DNA from: Shewanella atlantica
GTDB taxonomy: Bacteria > Pseudomonadota > Gammaproteobacteria > Enterobacterales > Shewanellaceae
Length of the DNA stretch: 64,000 bases
Direction of reading: 5' to 3'
Assembly (NCBI RefSeq): GCF_003966265.1
Contig: NZ_RXNV01000009.1
Coordinates: 1 to 64,000 of the forward strand
Numbering within the stretch: the stretch's first letter is position 1; each line of letters starts with the position of its first letter. Shown piece after piece: positions 17,301 through 25,809 of this stretch. The position numbers were made by a program, and so were the translations under genes. Below the pieces are notes generated by a model. It was not told where the DNA came from and did no database searches. It saw nothing but the letters and a program-made list of their open reading frames with translations.

Positions 17301-19385
17301 ATGAAGAAAGTACTCGTTGGGGGACTTTGTGCCTCACTGATTGTAGGTCTTAGTGCCTGCAATAATAAAGAAGCCGAAGTTAAAGCACCTGAAACCAGTC
17401 AAACAGAGACTGCAGCAGCGGTATCAAAAGCACTGGGGTCAGGTATCGACTTTGCTAATTTTGATAAGTCAGTTCGTCCGCAAGACGACTTTTACAGCTA
17501 CGTAAATGGCACCTGGATTAACAATACCGAGATCCCGAGCGACAGAACCAGCGCCGGTGCATTCTATGATCTTCGTGAAAAATCCCGTGATGATGTGAAA
17601 GCCATTATCGAAGAGGTAGCCGCAACACCTAATCTAACAGTAGGCAGTGACGAGCAAAAAGTTGCCGATCTTTATCGCTCCTTTATGGATACCGACACGC
17701 TTAACAAGCTGGGAACTGCTCCAATTAAAGGCGAGTTAGATAAGATTGCCGCACTAAAGTCGAAAGATGAATTGGTCCAGTATTTTGCTCATAGCCAACT
17801 CATCGGCGGTGGTACACCACTGGCTTTCTATATCGATGTTGATGCAAAAGATTCAAGCCGTTACGCCACACATATCTGGCAGTATGGCCTGAGCCTTCCG
17901 GAGAAAGATTACTATTTCAATGAAGGTGAGCGTTTCGTTAATATTCGTAAGGCTTACGTCGAGCATATCGAAAAGATGTTCACTTTATCAGGCCTGGCTA
18001 ATCCTAAAGGCAGTGCAGAGAAGGTGTTAGCCCTCGAAACTGCAATAGCCAGCAGGCACTGGGATGTGGTTGAGACCCGAGATAGCACTAAAACTTACAA
18101 CCTGATGCAAGTTAAAGACTTGCCTACATTAGCACCTGATATCGATTGGACCGGATTCTTGACGACACTCGGTGTCGAGAAACAATCTGACATTATCATC
18201 AATCAACCAAGTTTCATCGAAGGCTTCAATGAAGTGCTTAAAGCGAATGATCTGACCACATGGCAAACTTACATGCAGTGGCAACTACTCACGAGTTTTG
18301 CAGGCCAGCTAACTGCCGAGCTTGATAGAGAAAACTTCGAGTTTTTCTCCAAAACATTAAATGGTCAAGCCGAGCAGCAGCCCCGCTGGAAGCGCGGTGT
18401 CAGCACGGTGAACTCAGTGCTTGGCGAAGTCGTAGGTAAAGTCTACGTTAAGCGCCATTTCACACCTGAAGCCAAAGAACGTATGCAGGTTCTGGTTGAA
18501 AATTTGCGTGGTGCCTACGGAGACAGCATAGACAATCTGGATTGGATGGGCGCCGACACTAAAGTTGCAGCCAAAGACAAACTGGCTAAATTTGATCCTA
18601 AGATTGGTTACCCTGATAGATGGGAAGATTACGATAAACTGACGATTGAAGCTGGCGATCTCGTCGGTAATGGTATTCGTGCGAGTCTACTCGGTCATGA
18701 GAAAGAGCTTGAAAAACTGGCAGGCCCAATCCGTAAATGGGAATGGCACATGACCCCACAAACGGTCAACGCATATTACAACCCAACCATGAATGAGATC
18801 GTATTCCCGGCGGCAATCCTCCAAGCTCCATTCTTTAATATGGCAGCCGATGATGCCGTAAACTATGGCGGAATCGGTGCCGTTATTGGTCATGAAATGG
18901 GCCATGGTTTCGATGATCAGGGTGCTAAGTTTGATGGCGAAGGCAACATGCGTGACTGGTGGACAGAACAAGATCTGTCTGCATTTGCCGCAAAGGGAAG
19001 TGCTTTAGTCGCACAATATAATGGTTATGCGGTATTTGACGACCTCAACGTGAACGGTGAGTTGACCCTTGGTGAGAACATCGGCGACCTTTCTGGTGTG
19101 ACTATCGCTTATAAAGCCTATAAGAAGTCACTTAACGGAAAAGAAGCTCCGGTTATCGACGGTTTAACCGGCGATGAGCGCTTCTTTATCGGATTTACTC
19201 AAATCTGGCGTGCAAAGATTAAAGAGGAATCTATGCGTAACCGTGTAGCAACCGATCCGCATTCTCCGGCTAAGTTCCGCTCATTGGGTGCCCTGTCTAA
19301 CATGCCTGAATTCTATACTACTTTTGATGTTAAAGAGGGCGACGCCATGTATCTGCCCCCCGAAAAACGTGTAAAGATCTGGTAG
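17301..19385 (+). CDS. pepO: M13-family zinc metallopeptidase lipoprotein (PepO/neprilysin-like)
   Basis: An endopeptidase of the neprilysin family, here an envelope lipoprotein (lipobox LSAC, Cys20). The N-terminal M13 domain (PQDDFYSYVNGTWINNTEIP) leads to the catalytic part with HExxH in VIGHEMGHGFDDQGAKFD (about residues 530-545) and the third ligand Glu in GENIGDLSG. NAYYNPTMNEIVFPAAILQ is the substrate-binding segment, and it ends with the usual CxxW-like region as KRVKIW. At 694 aa it is full length. It stands alone between the pseudogene array and a terminator. Confidence 0.94.
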   Translation: MKKVLVGGLCASLIVGLSACNNKEAEVKAPETSQTETAAAVSKALGSGIDFANFDKSVRPQDDFYSYVNGTWINNTEIPSDRTSAGAFYDLREKSRDDVKAIIEEVAATPNLTVGSDEQKVADLYRSFMDTDTLNKLGTAPIKGELDKIAALKSKDELVQYFAHSQLIGGGTPLAFYIDVDAKDSSRYATHIWQYGLSLPEKDYYFNEGERFVNIRKAYVEHIEKMFTLSGLANPKGSAEKVLALETAIASRHWDVVETRDSTKTYNLMQVKDLPTLAPDIDWTGFLTTLGVEKQSDIIINQPSFIEGFNEVLKANDLTTWQTYMQWQLLTSFAGQLTAELDRENFEFFSKTLNGQAEQQPRWKRGVSTVNSVLGEVVGKVYVKRHFTPEAKERMQVLVENLRGAYGDSIDNLDWMGADTKVAAKDKLAKFDPKIGYPDRWEDYDKLTIEAGDLVGNGIRASLLGHEKELEKLAGPIRKWEWHMTPQTVNAYYNPTMNEIVFPAAILQAPFFNMAADDAVNYGGIGAVIGHEMGHGFDDQGAKFDGEGNMRDWWTEQDLSAFAAKGSALVAQYNGYAVFDDLNVNGELTLGENIGDLSGVTIAYKAYKKSLNGKEAPVIDGLTGDERFFIGFTQIWRAKIKEESMRNRVATDPHSPAKFRSLGALSNMPEFYTTFDVKEGDAMYLPPEKRVKIW

Positions 19386-19408
19386 TCAAACAAACCTGAT
19401 TTATCTTT

Positions 19409-19438
19409 TAAAAGAGCGCGTTAAGCGCTCTTTTTTTA
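19409..19438 (+). terminator. Rho-independent terminator after pepO
   Basis: AGAGCGC / GCGCTCT stem with a 5-nt loop followed by seven T. Confidence 0.9.
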
Positions 19439-19560
19439 TATCTCAATCGAATATACTCTTTCATGAACAAACATTAATCATCCATTCAGCATAGATTAAG
19501 CAACCAGAGCCTAAATTAACCTTATCGTTTAGTATTTCAGCGAGAAAAGAGGTCTACTTT

Positions 19561-20364
19561 ATGTTTATGAATAGTATGAACAGATTGTTTCGTACATTTT
19601 TTATCTTCCTACTTCTTCTATCCACCCGGACAGGGTTCGCGGCAACTTACGAACTTCAAAACAACGTCAAAGAGAAGAGTGATAACTATGCCGTCAGGCA
19701 ATCACTGACCAAAAACTTAACCGGTCTGACATCTATATCCAGTCACCAACACCAGATCCCCAGACAAACCAGCACCGATTTAGACTCTCTATATTCTCAG
19801 GCGCAACCCGCGCAAGATGAGCTAAACCACATTATGAACACCATCGCCGACAATTCTCATAGTTCACCTCTACTCCCTCCCATCAAGAGTTACGCGAGGG
19901 CACAGGAGAAAGTGACGGCTAAATTTGATGGTGACGCGAGTCAATTAACCGACCTTGCGAGAGCCACCCTGGTTAGCAACAATATTCATGATCTTATGCA
20001 AGCCTATGAATCATTGAGCACTCAAACGCAAATCGTTCAGGTAAAAAACCGTTTCGCCTCGCCTAAAGAGTCAGGCTATCGCGATCTCAATGTACTTATC
20101 AGACTCCCTGGTACACAGATGATAGCTGAGGTACAACTGCACTTAGACGAAATAGCAAAAATCAAGAGTGGTGCAGAACATCACGTATATGAAGAGGTAC
20201 AAGCGATACAAGCCCTGGCTAAAAATGAAAACAGACAGCTCAATGAGATAGAAGCGGCACGAATAACAAGCCTGCGTCAGACATCACATAAGCAATACCA
20301 TAAAGCCTGGCTTCAATATAAGCGCATCGATGAGGCTGGTATCATTACCGCCGCAGCAGCCTAG
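19561..20364 (+). CDS. Exported protein with RelA/SpoT-like nucleotidyltransferase fold
   Basis: A 267-aa protein. Residues 1-28 form a signal peptide (FRTFFIFLLLLSTRTGFAA). The section 107-215 aligns by eye with the (p)ppGpp-synthetase fold: basic K109/R113/K117 (IKSYARAQEKV), D131 and R134 (LTDLARATLV, compare FDVRAVRI in RelA), Y173 (ESGYRDLNVLI, compare NGYQSIHTVV), and E190/Q192 (IAEVQLHL, compare VEIQIRT), followed by a conserved AEH. The residues that in RelA bind Mg2+ and stack the nucleotide all seem kept. Ribosome site AGAGG is eight bases before the ATG. An export signal is unusual for this fold; a secreted toxin or a periplasmic enzyme is possible, but the activity is not established. 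Confidence 0.6.
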   Translation: MFMNSMNRLFRTFFIFLLLLSTRTGFAATYELQNNVKEKSDNYAVRQSLTKNLTGLTSISSHQHQIPRQTSTDLDSLYSQAQPAQDELNHIMNTIADNSHSSPLLPPIKSYARAQEKVTAKFDGDASQLTDLARATLVSNNIHDLMQAYESLSTQTQIVQVKNRFASPKESGYRDLNVLIRLPGTQMIAEVQLHLDEIAKIKSGAEHHVYEEVQAIQALAKNENRQLNEIEAARITSLRQTSHKQYHKAWLQYKRIDEAGIITAAAA

Positions 20365-20430
20365 AACTCCACAATCGGCTCAGGAGGTCACCTACTCAGT
20401 TAACCTCCTTAGTCACTCATCCGGAGTTCT
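20363..20430 (+). other. Nested double hairpin after the RelA/SpoT-fold gene
   Basis: An outer stem AGAACTCC (20363-20370) / GGAGTTCT (20423-20430) encloses an inner stem AGGAGGT (20382-20388) / ACCTCCT (20403-20409). The outer arm overlaps the stop codon. There is no T-run. It could protect or regulate the 3' end of the transcript. Confidence 0.5.
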
Positions 20431-20556
20431 AAGACCTACCAACCCCCTTTAAACTGAGCAAGCACGCAATCTGATTATTGATACAAACCCTAGCTAACAA
20501 AATAACGTCAATCAGGATATACTTCCCCTCACTGAAACATAACCAGCGAAGAGACG

Positions 20557-20958
20557 ATGCACGACATCATTGAGCAACTACGGGAACTGAGCGAAACGGT
20601 TCCTATCCCTTTAGAACTCCCGACCTTTGAACAAATAGTGGTCGTTGAAGAGGAGATCCTTATGCCTCTGCCTTCAGAGCTAAAGGAGTACCTTCTTTAC
20701 GCCAGTGATGTCATCTACGGAACCATCGAACCGGTAACGGCCAGCGACCCATATTCGCACACCTATCTCTCTGAAGTGACTGCCTATGCGTGGTCTATTG
20801 GCATGCCTCGCGAGTATGTTGCTATCTGCCAGCAGGGTAACAACTTCTACTGTATCGATCAGGAAGGTCAGGTCATGCTCTGGAGCGAAGACGATATGGA
20901 AAGTGAAACCTGGGAATCATTCTGGCAATGGGCCGAAGAGGTCTGGATACAGAGCTAA
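20557..20958 (+). CDS. SMI1/KNR4 (SUKH) family protein
   Basis: A 133-aa cytoplasmic acidic protein with the SUKH pattern: EIxMPLPSELKEYLLYASDV near residues 38-55, then aromatic strands (ICQQGNNFYCIDQEGQVMLWS) and a C-terminal WESFWQWAEEVW helix. SUKH proteins include many immunity proteins of polymorphic toxins, but this sequence looks like the stand-alone version that is widely conserved in gammaproteobacteria. It lies 190 bp after the RelA/SpoT-fold gene on the same strand. Its role is unknown. Confidence 0.75.
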   Translation: MHDIIEQLRELSETVPIPLELPTFEQIVVVEEEILMPLPSELKEYLLYASDVIYGTIEPVTASDPYSHTYLSEVTAYAWSIGMPREYVAICQQGNNFYCIDQEGQVMLWSEDDMESETWESFWQWAEEVWIQS

Positions 20959-20971
20959 GGTTCTAGGTTCT
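20958..20971. repeat. Heptad repeat, two units of AGGTTCT
   Basis: Two direct AGGTTCT units begin on the last base of the SMI1-gene stop codon. It is a short member of the 7-bp-phased repeat family in this window. Confidence 0.6.
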
Positions 20972-21035
20972 AACAAGTTAAGCATCTATTTTTTCGCATC
21001 AAGTTCGCGAAAATTATCTCTATTTTGGAAAAATC

Positions 21036-21536
21036 ATGTCAAAAAATGCCGGCTTAAATGCCATCGAAATAAAATACCTACGCTTATCTGTAGGACTAAC
21101 CCCTGCGCAAGTTGCTGACCTTTCGAAAGCGACCGAAGCAGATGTACTAGCCTGGGAAGCGGGTGAGAAACCGGTATCGGGTCTTGCAGAGAAAAAGCTA
21201 CTGGAGATAGATGAAATCATCGAAATGCAGGTGCTTAACACCTGTGATGGTATCGAAGAACTATTTAAGAAAGAGCCTAAGCGTCGACTCAGCTTTGTGG
21301 TTTACCCAACCCAAGCCATCTATACTCAGTACAACCCGGAATTCTTAAGCTCTCTTCCCCTCACCGAGCTATATAACACCGCGGCTTGGCGTATCAAGAA
21401 AGAGTGTAAGCTTGTTCTCGAAGTCGAGGTGACTTTAGTTCCACTCGATGTTGAAGGCTACAAAGCTTATCGCGAGAAAGAGGGTCTAAAAGAGAGCCGT
21501 GAAATCCGCGCGAAATGGGCTGCGACTCAGTTATAA
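21036..21536 (+). CDS. Small protein with N-terminal Cro/CI-like helix-turn-helix
   Basis: A 166-aa protein. Residues 8-58 resemble a Cro/CI helical DNA-binding domain (NAIEIKYLRLSVGLTPAQVADLSKATEADVLAWEAGEKPV), similar to the YdiL/DUF4447 type. The C-terminal half is an alpha/beta region I do not recognise (RRLSFVVYPTQAIYTQYNPEFLSSLPLTELYNTAAWRIKKE). It resembles conserved Shewanella hypothetical proteins. It follows the SMI1 gene by 77 bp on the same strand. Target and role unknown. Confidence 0.75.
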   Translation: MSKNAGLNAIEIKYLRLSVGLTPAQVADLSKATEADVLAWEAGEKPVSGLAEKKLLEIDEIIEMQVLNTCDGIEELFKKEPKRRLSFVVYPTQAIYTQYNPEFLSSLPLTELYNTAAWRIKKECKLVLEVEVTLVPLDVEGYKAYREKEGLKESREIRAKWAATQL

Positions 21537-21540
21537 GTAA

Positions 21541-21585
21541 CGAGTTGCGAGTTGCGAGTTGCGAGTTGCGAGTTGCGAGTTGCGA
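21541..21585. repeat. Heptad repeat, six units of CGAGTTG
   Basis: Six perfect copies of the 7-mer CGAGTTG (21541-21582) plus CGA, starting a few bases after the preceding stop. On the minus strand it reads CTCGCAA. Confidence 0.95.
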
Positions 21586-21596
21586 AGAGAGCATAA

Positions 21597-21628
21597 ATAA
21601 AAAGCATCTAAATAGATGCTTTTTTTGT
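21597..21628. terminator. Bidirectional terminator
   Basis: AAGCATCTA-AA-TAGATGCTT, a perfect 9-bp stem with A-run before and TTTTTTT after, placed between convergent genes. Confidence 0.85.
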
Positions 21629-21645
21629 TTGCAACTAGGTTGTTT

Positions 21646-22269
21646 TTACTCGGCTCCGGCCATCTCTTTTTCCAGAGCCTTTGCCATTGCCGGCCTTGCT
21701 GTCACCCGGTCGCGATAGGCGGCAAGTTTGGGCGGGATATCCTGTTCGAAACGCGTCGCCCATAACAGAGTATGCGCTAATAATATATCTGCTGCAGATA
21801 AGCTGCCTCCTAACAGGTAATCACTATCTGGCAGCCAATTTTCAGCGACACCGGCCGCCTTATCAAACTCCCACTTGGCCACAGGTAAGATACTGCTCTG
21901 ACGTAGGTTTTCAGGCAAGGCAAACTTATGTTTTCCCATCGTCCACAGTGGCTGCTCTAATTCGCAGATAATAAAGCTCACCCACCTATGGTGTATGGCA
22001 GAAAGATCGCTTCCGGCTTCGGGTAACAGTTTCCTGTCGCCATACTTTTCCGCTAAGTGTAAAACGATAGCTGCCGACTCGGTCAGAACCAGCTCACCAT
22101 CGGTCAGAGCGGGCACTTTACCGCAAGGATTCACCGCGAGAAAGTCTGCACTTCGACTGTCTCCTTTGGCAAAGTTAATAAAGTGATACTGCCAATCTAT
22201 TCCTAACTCCTCCAGCGTCCAGGACACTCGCAGTGAACGGCTACGGGGAACACCATACAACTTTATCAT
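21646..22269 (-). CDS. Glutathione S-transferase family protein
   Basis: A cytosolic GST of about 207 aa. The N-terminal thioredoxin-like domain begins MIKLYGVPRSRSLRVSWTLEELGIDW, and the glutathione-binding strand VPALTDGELVLTESAAIVLHLAEKYG has the cis-Pro and the ES(A) pair. The helical C-terminal domain contains SAADILLAHTLLW, the usual N-capping region with its Asp. I start at the ATG at 22269, which has AGGAG upstream; the longer frame to 22296 has none. The specific substrate is unknown. Confidence 0.88.
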   Translation of the reverse strand: MIKLYGVPRSRSLRVSWTLEELGIDWQYHFINFAKGDSRSADFLAVNPCGKVPALTDGELVLTESAAIVLHLAEKYGDRKLLPEAGSDLSAIHHRWVSFIICELEQPLWTMGKHKFALPENLRQSSILPVAKWEFDKAAGVAENWLPDSDYLLGGSLSAADILLAHTLLWATRFEQDIPPKLAAYRDRVTARPAMAKALEKEMAGAE

Positions 22270-22523
22270 TACACACTCCTTTGATCTTAATATCAAAAAT
22301 TGCTTCTATTAAAAGCAGCTTTTTATTTAAAGCAACTTTATATTTAAAGAAAAGAACGTCCGTTGGAAGACCCTACTAACATTCTCTTACCTTTTACTAA
22401 TGAGAAACCTACTCACAATGATTAAAACCGGGACGATTAGCTACAATGGTTTTTGTTTCTTTAGATGAGTTTTTTATCGACTGAAGCTACACTAAATGTG
22501 ATACCCCAACAGTTGGAAAGTTA

Positions 22524-22898
22524 ATGACATCAGCCACAGTGCTTCTGATAGAAGATGACGAATTTATGGTAAAACAGCTCAAAACCTTGGTAAATGCTGC
22601 AGGTTTCGACACTTTTATTCATTTCGATTCATTACCCGGTAAAGAAGTAATGGAAAGCGCCGATCTCATCATCACCGATATACAATTACCTAATATGGTT
22701 GGTATTTCACATATCGATCGTATCATAGAGCTAAAAAACAATACCCCGGTCATCCTGATATCGGGCATGGATCCTTTAACCTTATCTTCCACGCTCGGTA
22801 TATTAAAGATGAAACGGGTTAATATCGTAGCGAGCTTCGGCAAGCCATTTAACAGGAAGGAGTTTAAAGAGCTCCTCACCAAGTACCTCCCCCAATAA
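22524..22898 (+). CDS. Single-domain response regulator (receiver only)
   Basis: A CheY-like receiver of 124 aa with no output domain. The acidic pair is in LLIEDDEF, the phospho-acceptor Asp in LIITDIQLPN (about residue 53), the conserved Thr/Ser in VILISGMD, and the Lys-Pro in SFGKPF. It works by protein contacts or phosphotransfer. No histidine kinase is adjacent, so its partner is unknown. Confidence 0.88.
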   Translation: MTSATVLLIEDDEFMVKQLKTLVNAAGFDTFIHFDSLPGKEVMESADLIITDIQLPNMVGISHIDRIIELKNNTPVILISGMDPLTLSSTLGILKMKRVNIVASFGKPFNRKEFKELLTKYLPQ

Positions 22899-22993
22899 AT
22901 GAGATACTCACAATGTAACCATTGGTTTAACGGTAACATCTTGTTAACCTAATTGATAATATAAACCATCGACATTAAATCAGATACTTCCCC

Positions 22994-24271
22994 ATGGAAA
23001 AACTAGCCGACAGCCCTGTTTCACACTCAAAAAAACGACCTTTAATGTCATTAAAGACAACCTTAAGGGCATTGGGACCTGGATTGTTAATGGCCGCCGC
23101 AGCGATAGGGGCCTCACACCTGGTCGCTTCCACAAGAGCCGGCGCCGAGTTCGGTTGGCAACTAGCCTGGTTAATTCTTGCGGTCAACCTTCTAAAATAT
23201 CCATTCTTTGCTGCTGGTGCTCGCTATACGGCAGCAACCAATGAAAGCCTGCTCCATGGTTACTTGAGACAAGGTAGAGGCTATCTACTCCTGTTTACCG
23301 GACTCAACACCATAGCTGCAATTGCCAGCACGGCTGGGGTGACTATGTTAACGGCTGCAATGCTGACACTTTTCATTCCGTTATCTATCGATATATTAGC
23401 GTTCATCGTATTAATCTCCAGCTTAGCCTTACTCATACTGGGTCACTATGCACTACTCGATAAACTCACTAAAGTGATCATGTTTTGTCTGACTCTCACC
23501 ACCTTAATTGCCGTCGCCTTAGCGTTTAATGCCCCCTCAATTCTGAGCCCTGGCTTTATATCCCCCTCCCCTTGGCAATGGGGCCATATCGGCTTTTTAG
23601 TCGCCATGATGGGCTGGATGCCGGCACCGATAGAAGTCAGTTCATGGAACTCACTGTGGTTGTTGGAAAAACAGAAAAACCAGAGTGTCACCAAAGCGCA
23701 AGCCGTCTTCGACTTTAACTTTGGCTACCTTATTACGGCCCTGCTTGCCATAGTATTCTTAGCCTTAGGCTCTTTAGTCATGCATGGTAGCGGTGAGCAT
23801 TTTTCATCATCCGGGGTGAAATTTGCCAGCCAACTTATCACCTTATATAGCCAGATATTGGGTCATGAAACCCGCTATTTGATTGGCGCCGTTGCCCTGT
23901 TATGTATATTCAGTACTACTGTGACTGTCATAGATGGTTATAGCCGAACCCTGAATATGGGCTGGCAACTGCTGACCAAAAAAAGCGACTCTCAAAAACG
24001 GCTTACAGGGGTGATGCTCACCATCTGTGCTTTCGGGCTTGCCATCGTTCTATTTTTCAAAGGTGCGTTATTGCCTCTGCTTGAATTTGTAATGATATTA
24101 GCCTTTATGACCACAGTGGTGTTCGCTTGGTTAAACTATAAATTGATGACAAGCTCAGCCCTGCCTGGAACTGACCGCTACGGTTGGAAAATGAGATCAC
24201 TTTCTATTTTTGGCTTGCTCTACTTAGTCGGTTTTGCAAGCTTGTTTATTTATTGGATGGCATCGAAGTAA
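22994..24271 (+). CDS. Nramp-related transporter lacking the canonical metal-binding motif
   Basis: An integral membrane protein of 425 aa with about 11 segments and the Nramp fold: GPGLLMAAAAIGASHLVASTRAGAEFGW aligns with TM1 of MntH. The metal-ligand motif DPGN of TM1 is replaced by GASH (residues 39-42), and TM6 has WMPAPIEVS in place of MPHxxxLHS. True Mn/Fe transport is therefore doubtful; other substrates are known for Nramp-like clades lacking DPGN. A serine hydrolase gene starts 11 bp downstream and is probably in the same transcript. Confidence 0.8.
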   Translation: MEKLADSPVSHSKKRPLMSLKTTLRALGPGLLMAAAAIGASHLVASTRAGAEFGWQLAWLILAVNLLKYPFFAAGARYTAATNESLLHGYLRQGRGYLLLFTGLNTIAAIASTAGVTMLTAAMLTLFIPLSIDILAFIVLISSLALLILGHYALLDKLTKVIMFCLTLTTLIAVALAFNAPSILSPGFISPSPWQWGHIGFLVAMMGWMPAPIEVSSWNSLWLLEKQKNQSVTKAQAVFDFNFGYLITALLAIVFLALGSLVMHGSGEHFSSSGVKFASQLITLYSQILGHETRYLIGAVALLCIFSTTVTVIDGYSRTLNMGWQLLTKKSDSQKRLTGVMLTICAFGLAIVLFFKGALLPLLEFVMILAFMTTVVFAWLNYKLMTSSALPGTDRYGWKMRSLSIFGLLYLVGFASLFIYWMASK

Positions 24272-24282
24272 GGAAGTAAAAA

Positions 24283-25722
24283 ATGAAATTAAGGATTAAC
24301 TTAACTGCTTTAAGCCGGAGCGTAATACTGCTTGGTTGTTTATCAGCTCCCGTCCATGCCGATTTTCCACCGCTTCAAGATAAGGAACCATCGACAAAAA
24401 GCCAAAGTGAAGAAACCGGGCTACCAAGCGCCGAAAAAACTCAAGCAAGTTCTGTGGACACCAGAGTAAACACCACTGCGCCCCTCTCACTGGAAAGCAC
24501 TCTTGAAACAGAAATTCGCACAGCTATCGATAGCTCCCTGCAACCTTTCAGCGGCAGTGTCCTCTTGACCCAAGGGGGAAAGCCCCTGCTTAACATACAT
24601 AAAGGAAGAGGGATTAATCGACAGTCCAGCTTTGTCATCGCTTCTCTCTCTAAGCAGATCACTGCAACCTTGATACTTCGAGCCGTCGATGCAGGAAAGC
24701 TACAGCTTGAAAGCACTCTCAACAGCTATCGATTTCACAATGAAACGCTAATCGGTAGTGAGATGGGCGGGAATCATGAGAATGACACTGAGCAGCATAC
24801 GGGTTTTGATGCTAAGTTTGAAACTCGGCCCGAACCAGAGCTTGAAGCAGAAACTGAAGCTGCAAAAACAACTAAAGCCGATGACGATGGGTCACCGGAC
24901 GGCACCGTCCCGGCTCCACAGAACCAAGCCCAAACGCCCCCCCCAGAGATCCTCTATGGCACTTCGAAGCAACAAACTCACGAGCAATTGACATTCAACC
25001 CTAATCGCTTCGATGAAAGGATCACCCTACATCACCTATTGAGCCACACATCGGGTATAGATCTATTAGGTAAACCCAATCGTTTCGAACCCGGCTCAAA
25101 ATTTCAATATTCAAACTATGGATACACAGTCCTGGGCGAACTGCTGGAACAAGTAAATCAACAACCCCTCTATCAACAGATAGCCGACTTTAAACTGACA
25201 TTTGGATTAGGGGGCCTCTATGCCGAAATCGGTGATATCGATGATATCCGTCAACGTGCCCCAGCTCTCGCCAGAGGGCTAACAGAAACCGCAAACGGGT
25301 TAGTCCAATCAGATCTGGAGATCACCGCATCCTTGATTCCGGCTGGCGGAATAATAGCTACTACCAGAGCCTTTTCAGATTTCCAGCAAAAACTGCATTC
25401 AGGAAAGTTCATCAGCCCGAAAAGCTATCAGTCGATGACGACACCCCACACAGAGATAGAGTTCCTCTGGCCAGATATGAGTTACGGATACGGCTTGCGC
25501 TTAAACTTTGATGATAACCTCACAGAATACAGCCATACCGGATATCTATCTGGCTATATGTCAATGACACTCTACTATCCGCAATTTAACTTAAGCTTAG
25601 TGATGTTGGAAAACATCTCATTAAACCTAAACTCTCTCGACAGGGTATTTGAACTGCATAACCAGATCCGGGCAATCATCAGAAGCAACTTGATATCGAC
25701 GCAGATTCAAGATGTTAAATAA
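24283..25722 (+). CDS. Exported serine hydrolase, beta-lactamase / class C PBP family
   Basis: A periplasmic enzyme of the serine beta-lactamase-like family, usually a D-Ala-D-Ala peptidase, esterase or related hydrolase. It has a signal peptide (1-26, ending VHA), the SxxK motif SLSK at 121-124, YSN in FQYSNYGY, and HTG near the C-terminus. Two low-complexity, probably disordered stretches are odd: 28-70, and an acidic, Pro-rich insert of about 90 residues (about 150-240) between the SxxK and the LLSHTSGI block. It shares an operon with the Nramp-like gene. Confidence 0.85.
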   Translation: MKLRINLTALSRSVILLGCLSAPVHADFPPLQDKEPSTKSQSEETGLPSAEKTQASSVDTRVNTTAPLSLESTLETEIRTAIDSSLQPFSGSVLLTQGGKPLLNIHKGRGINRQSSFVIASLSKQITATLILRAVDAGKLQLESTLNSYRFHNETLIGSEMGGNHENDTEQHTGFDAKFETRPEPELEAETEAAKTTKADDDGSPDGTVPAPQNQAQTPPPEILYGTSKQQTHEQLTFNPNRFDERITLHHLLSHTSGIDLLGKPNRFEPGSKFQYSNYGYTVLGELLEQVNQQPLYQQIADFKLTFGLGGLYAEIGDIDDIRQRAPALARGLTETANGLVQSDLEITASLIPAGGIIATTRAFSDFQQKLHSGKFISPKSYQSMTTPHTEIEFLWPDMSYGYGLRLNFDDNLTEYSHTGYLSGYMSMTLYYPQFNLSLVMLENISLNLNSLDRVFELHNQIRAIIRSNLISTQIQDVK

Positions 25723-25809
25723 TTCCGGGGTTTGGTGGGGAAATTCGGCTATAATAGCCACCACAAGATCCCGCAGACGCGGAATCATCGAGATGAAGAA
25801 ATAAACATC

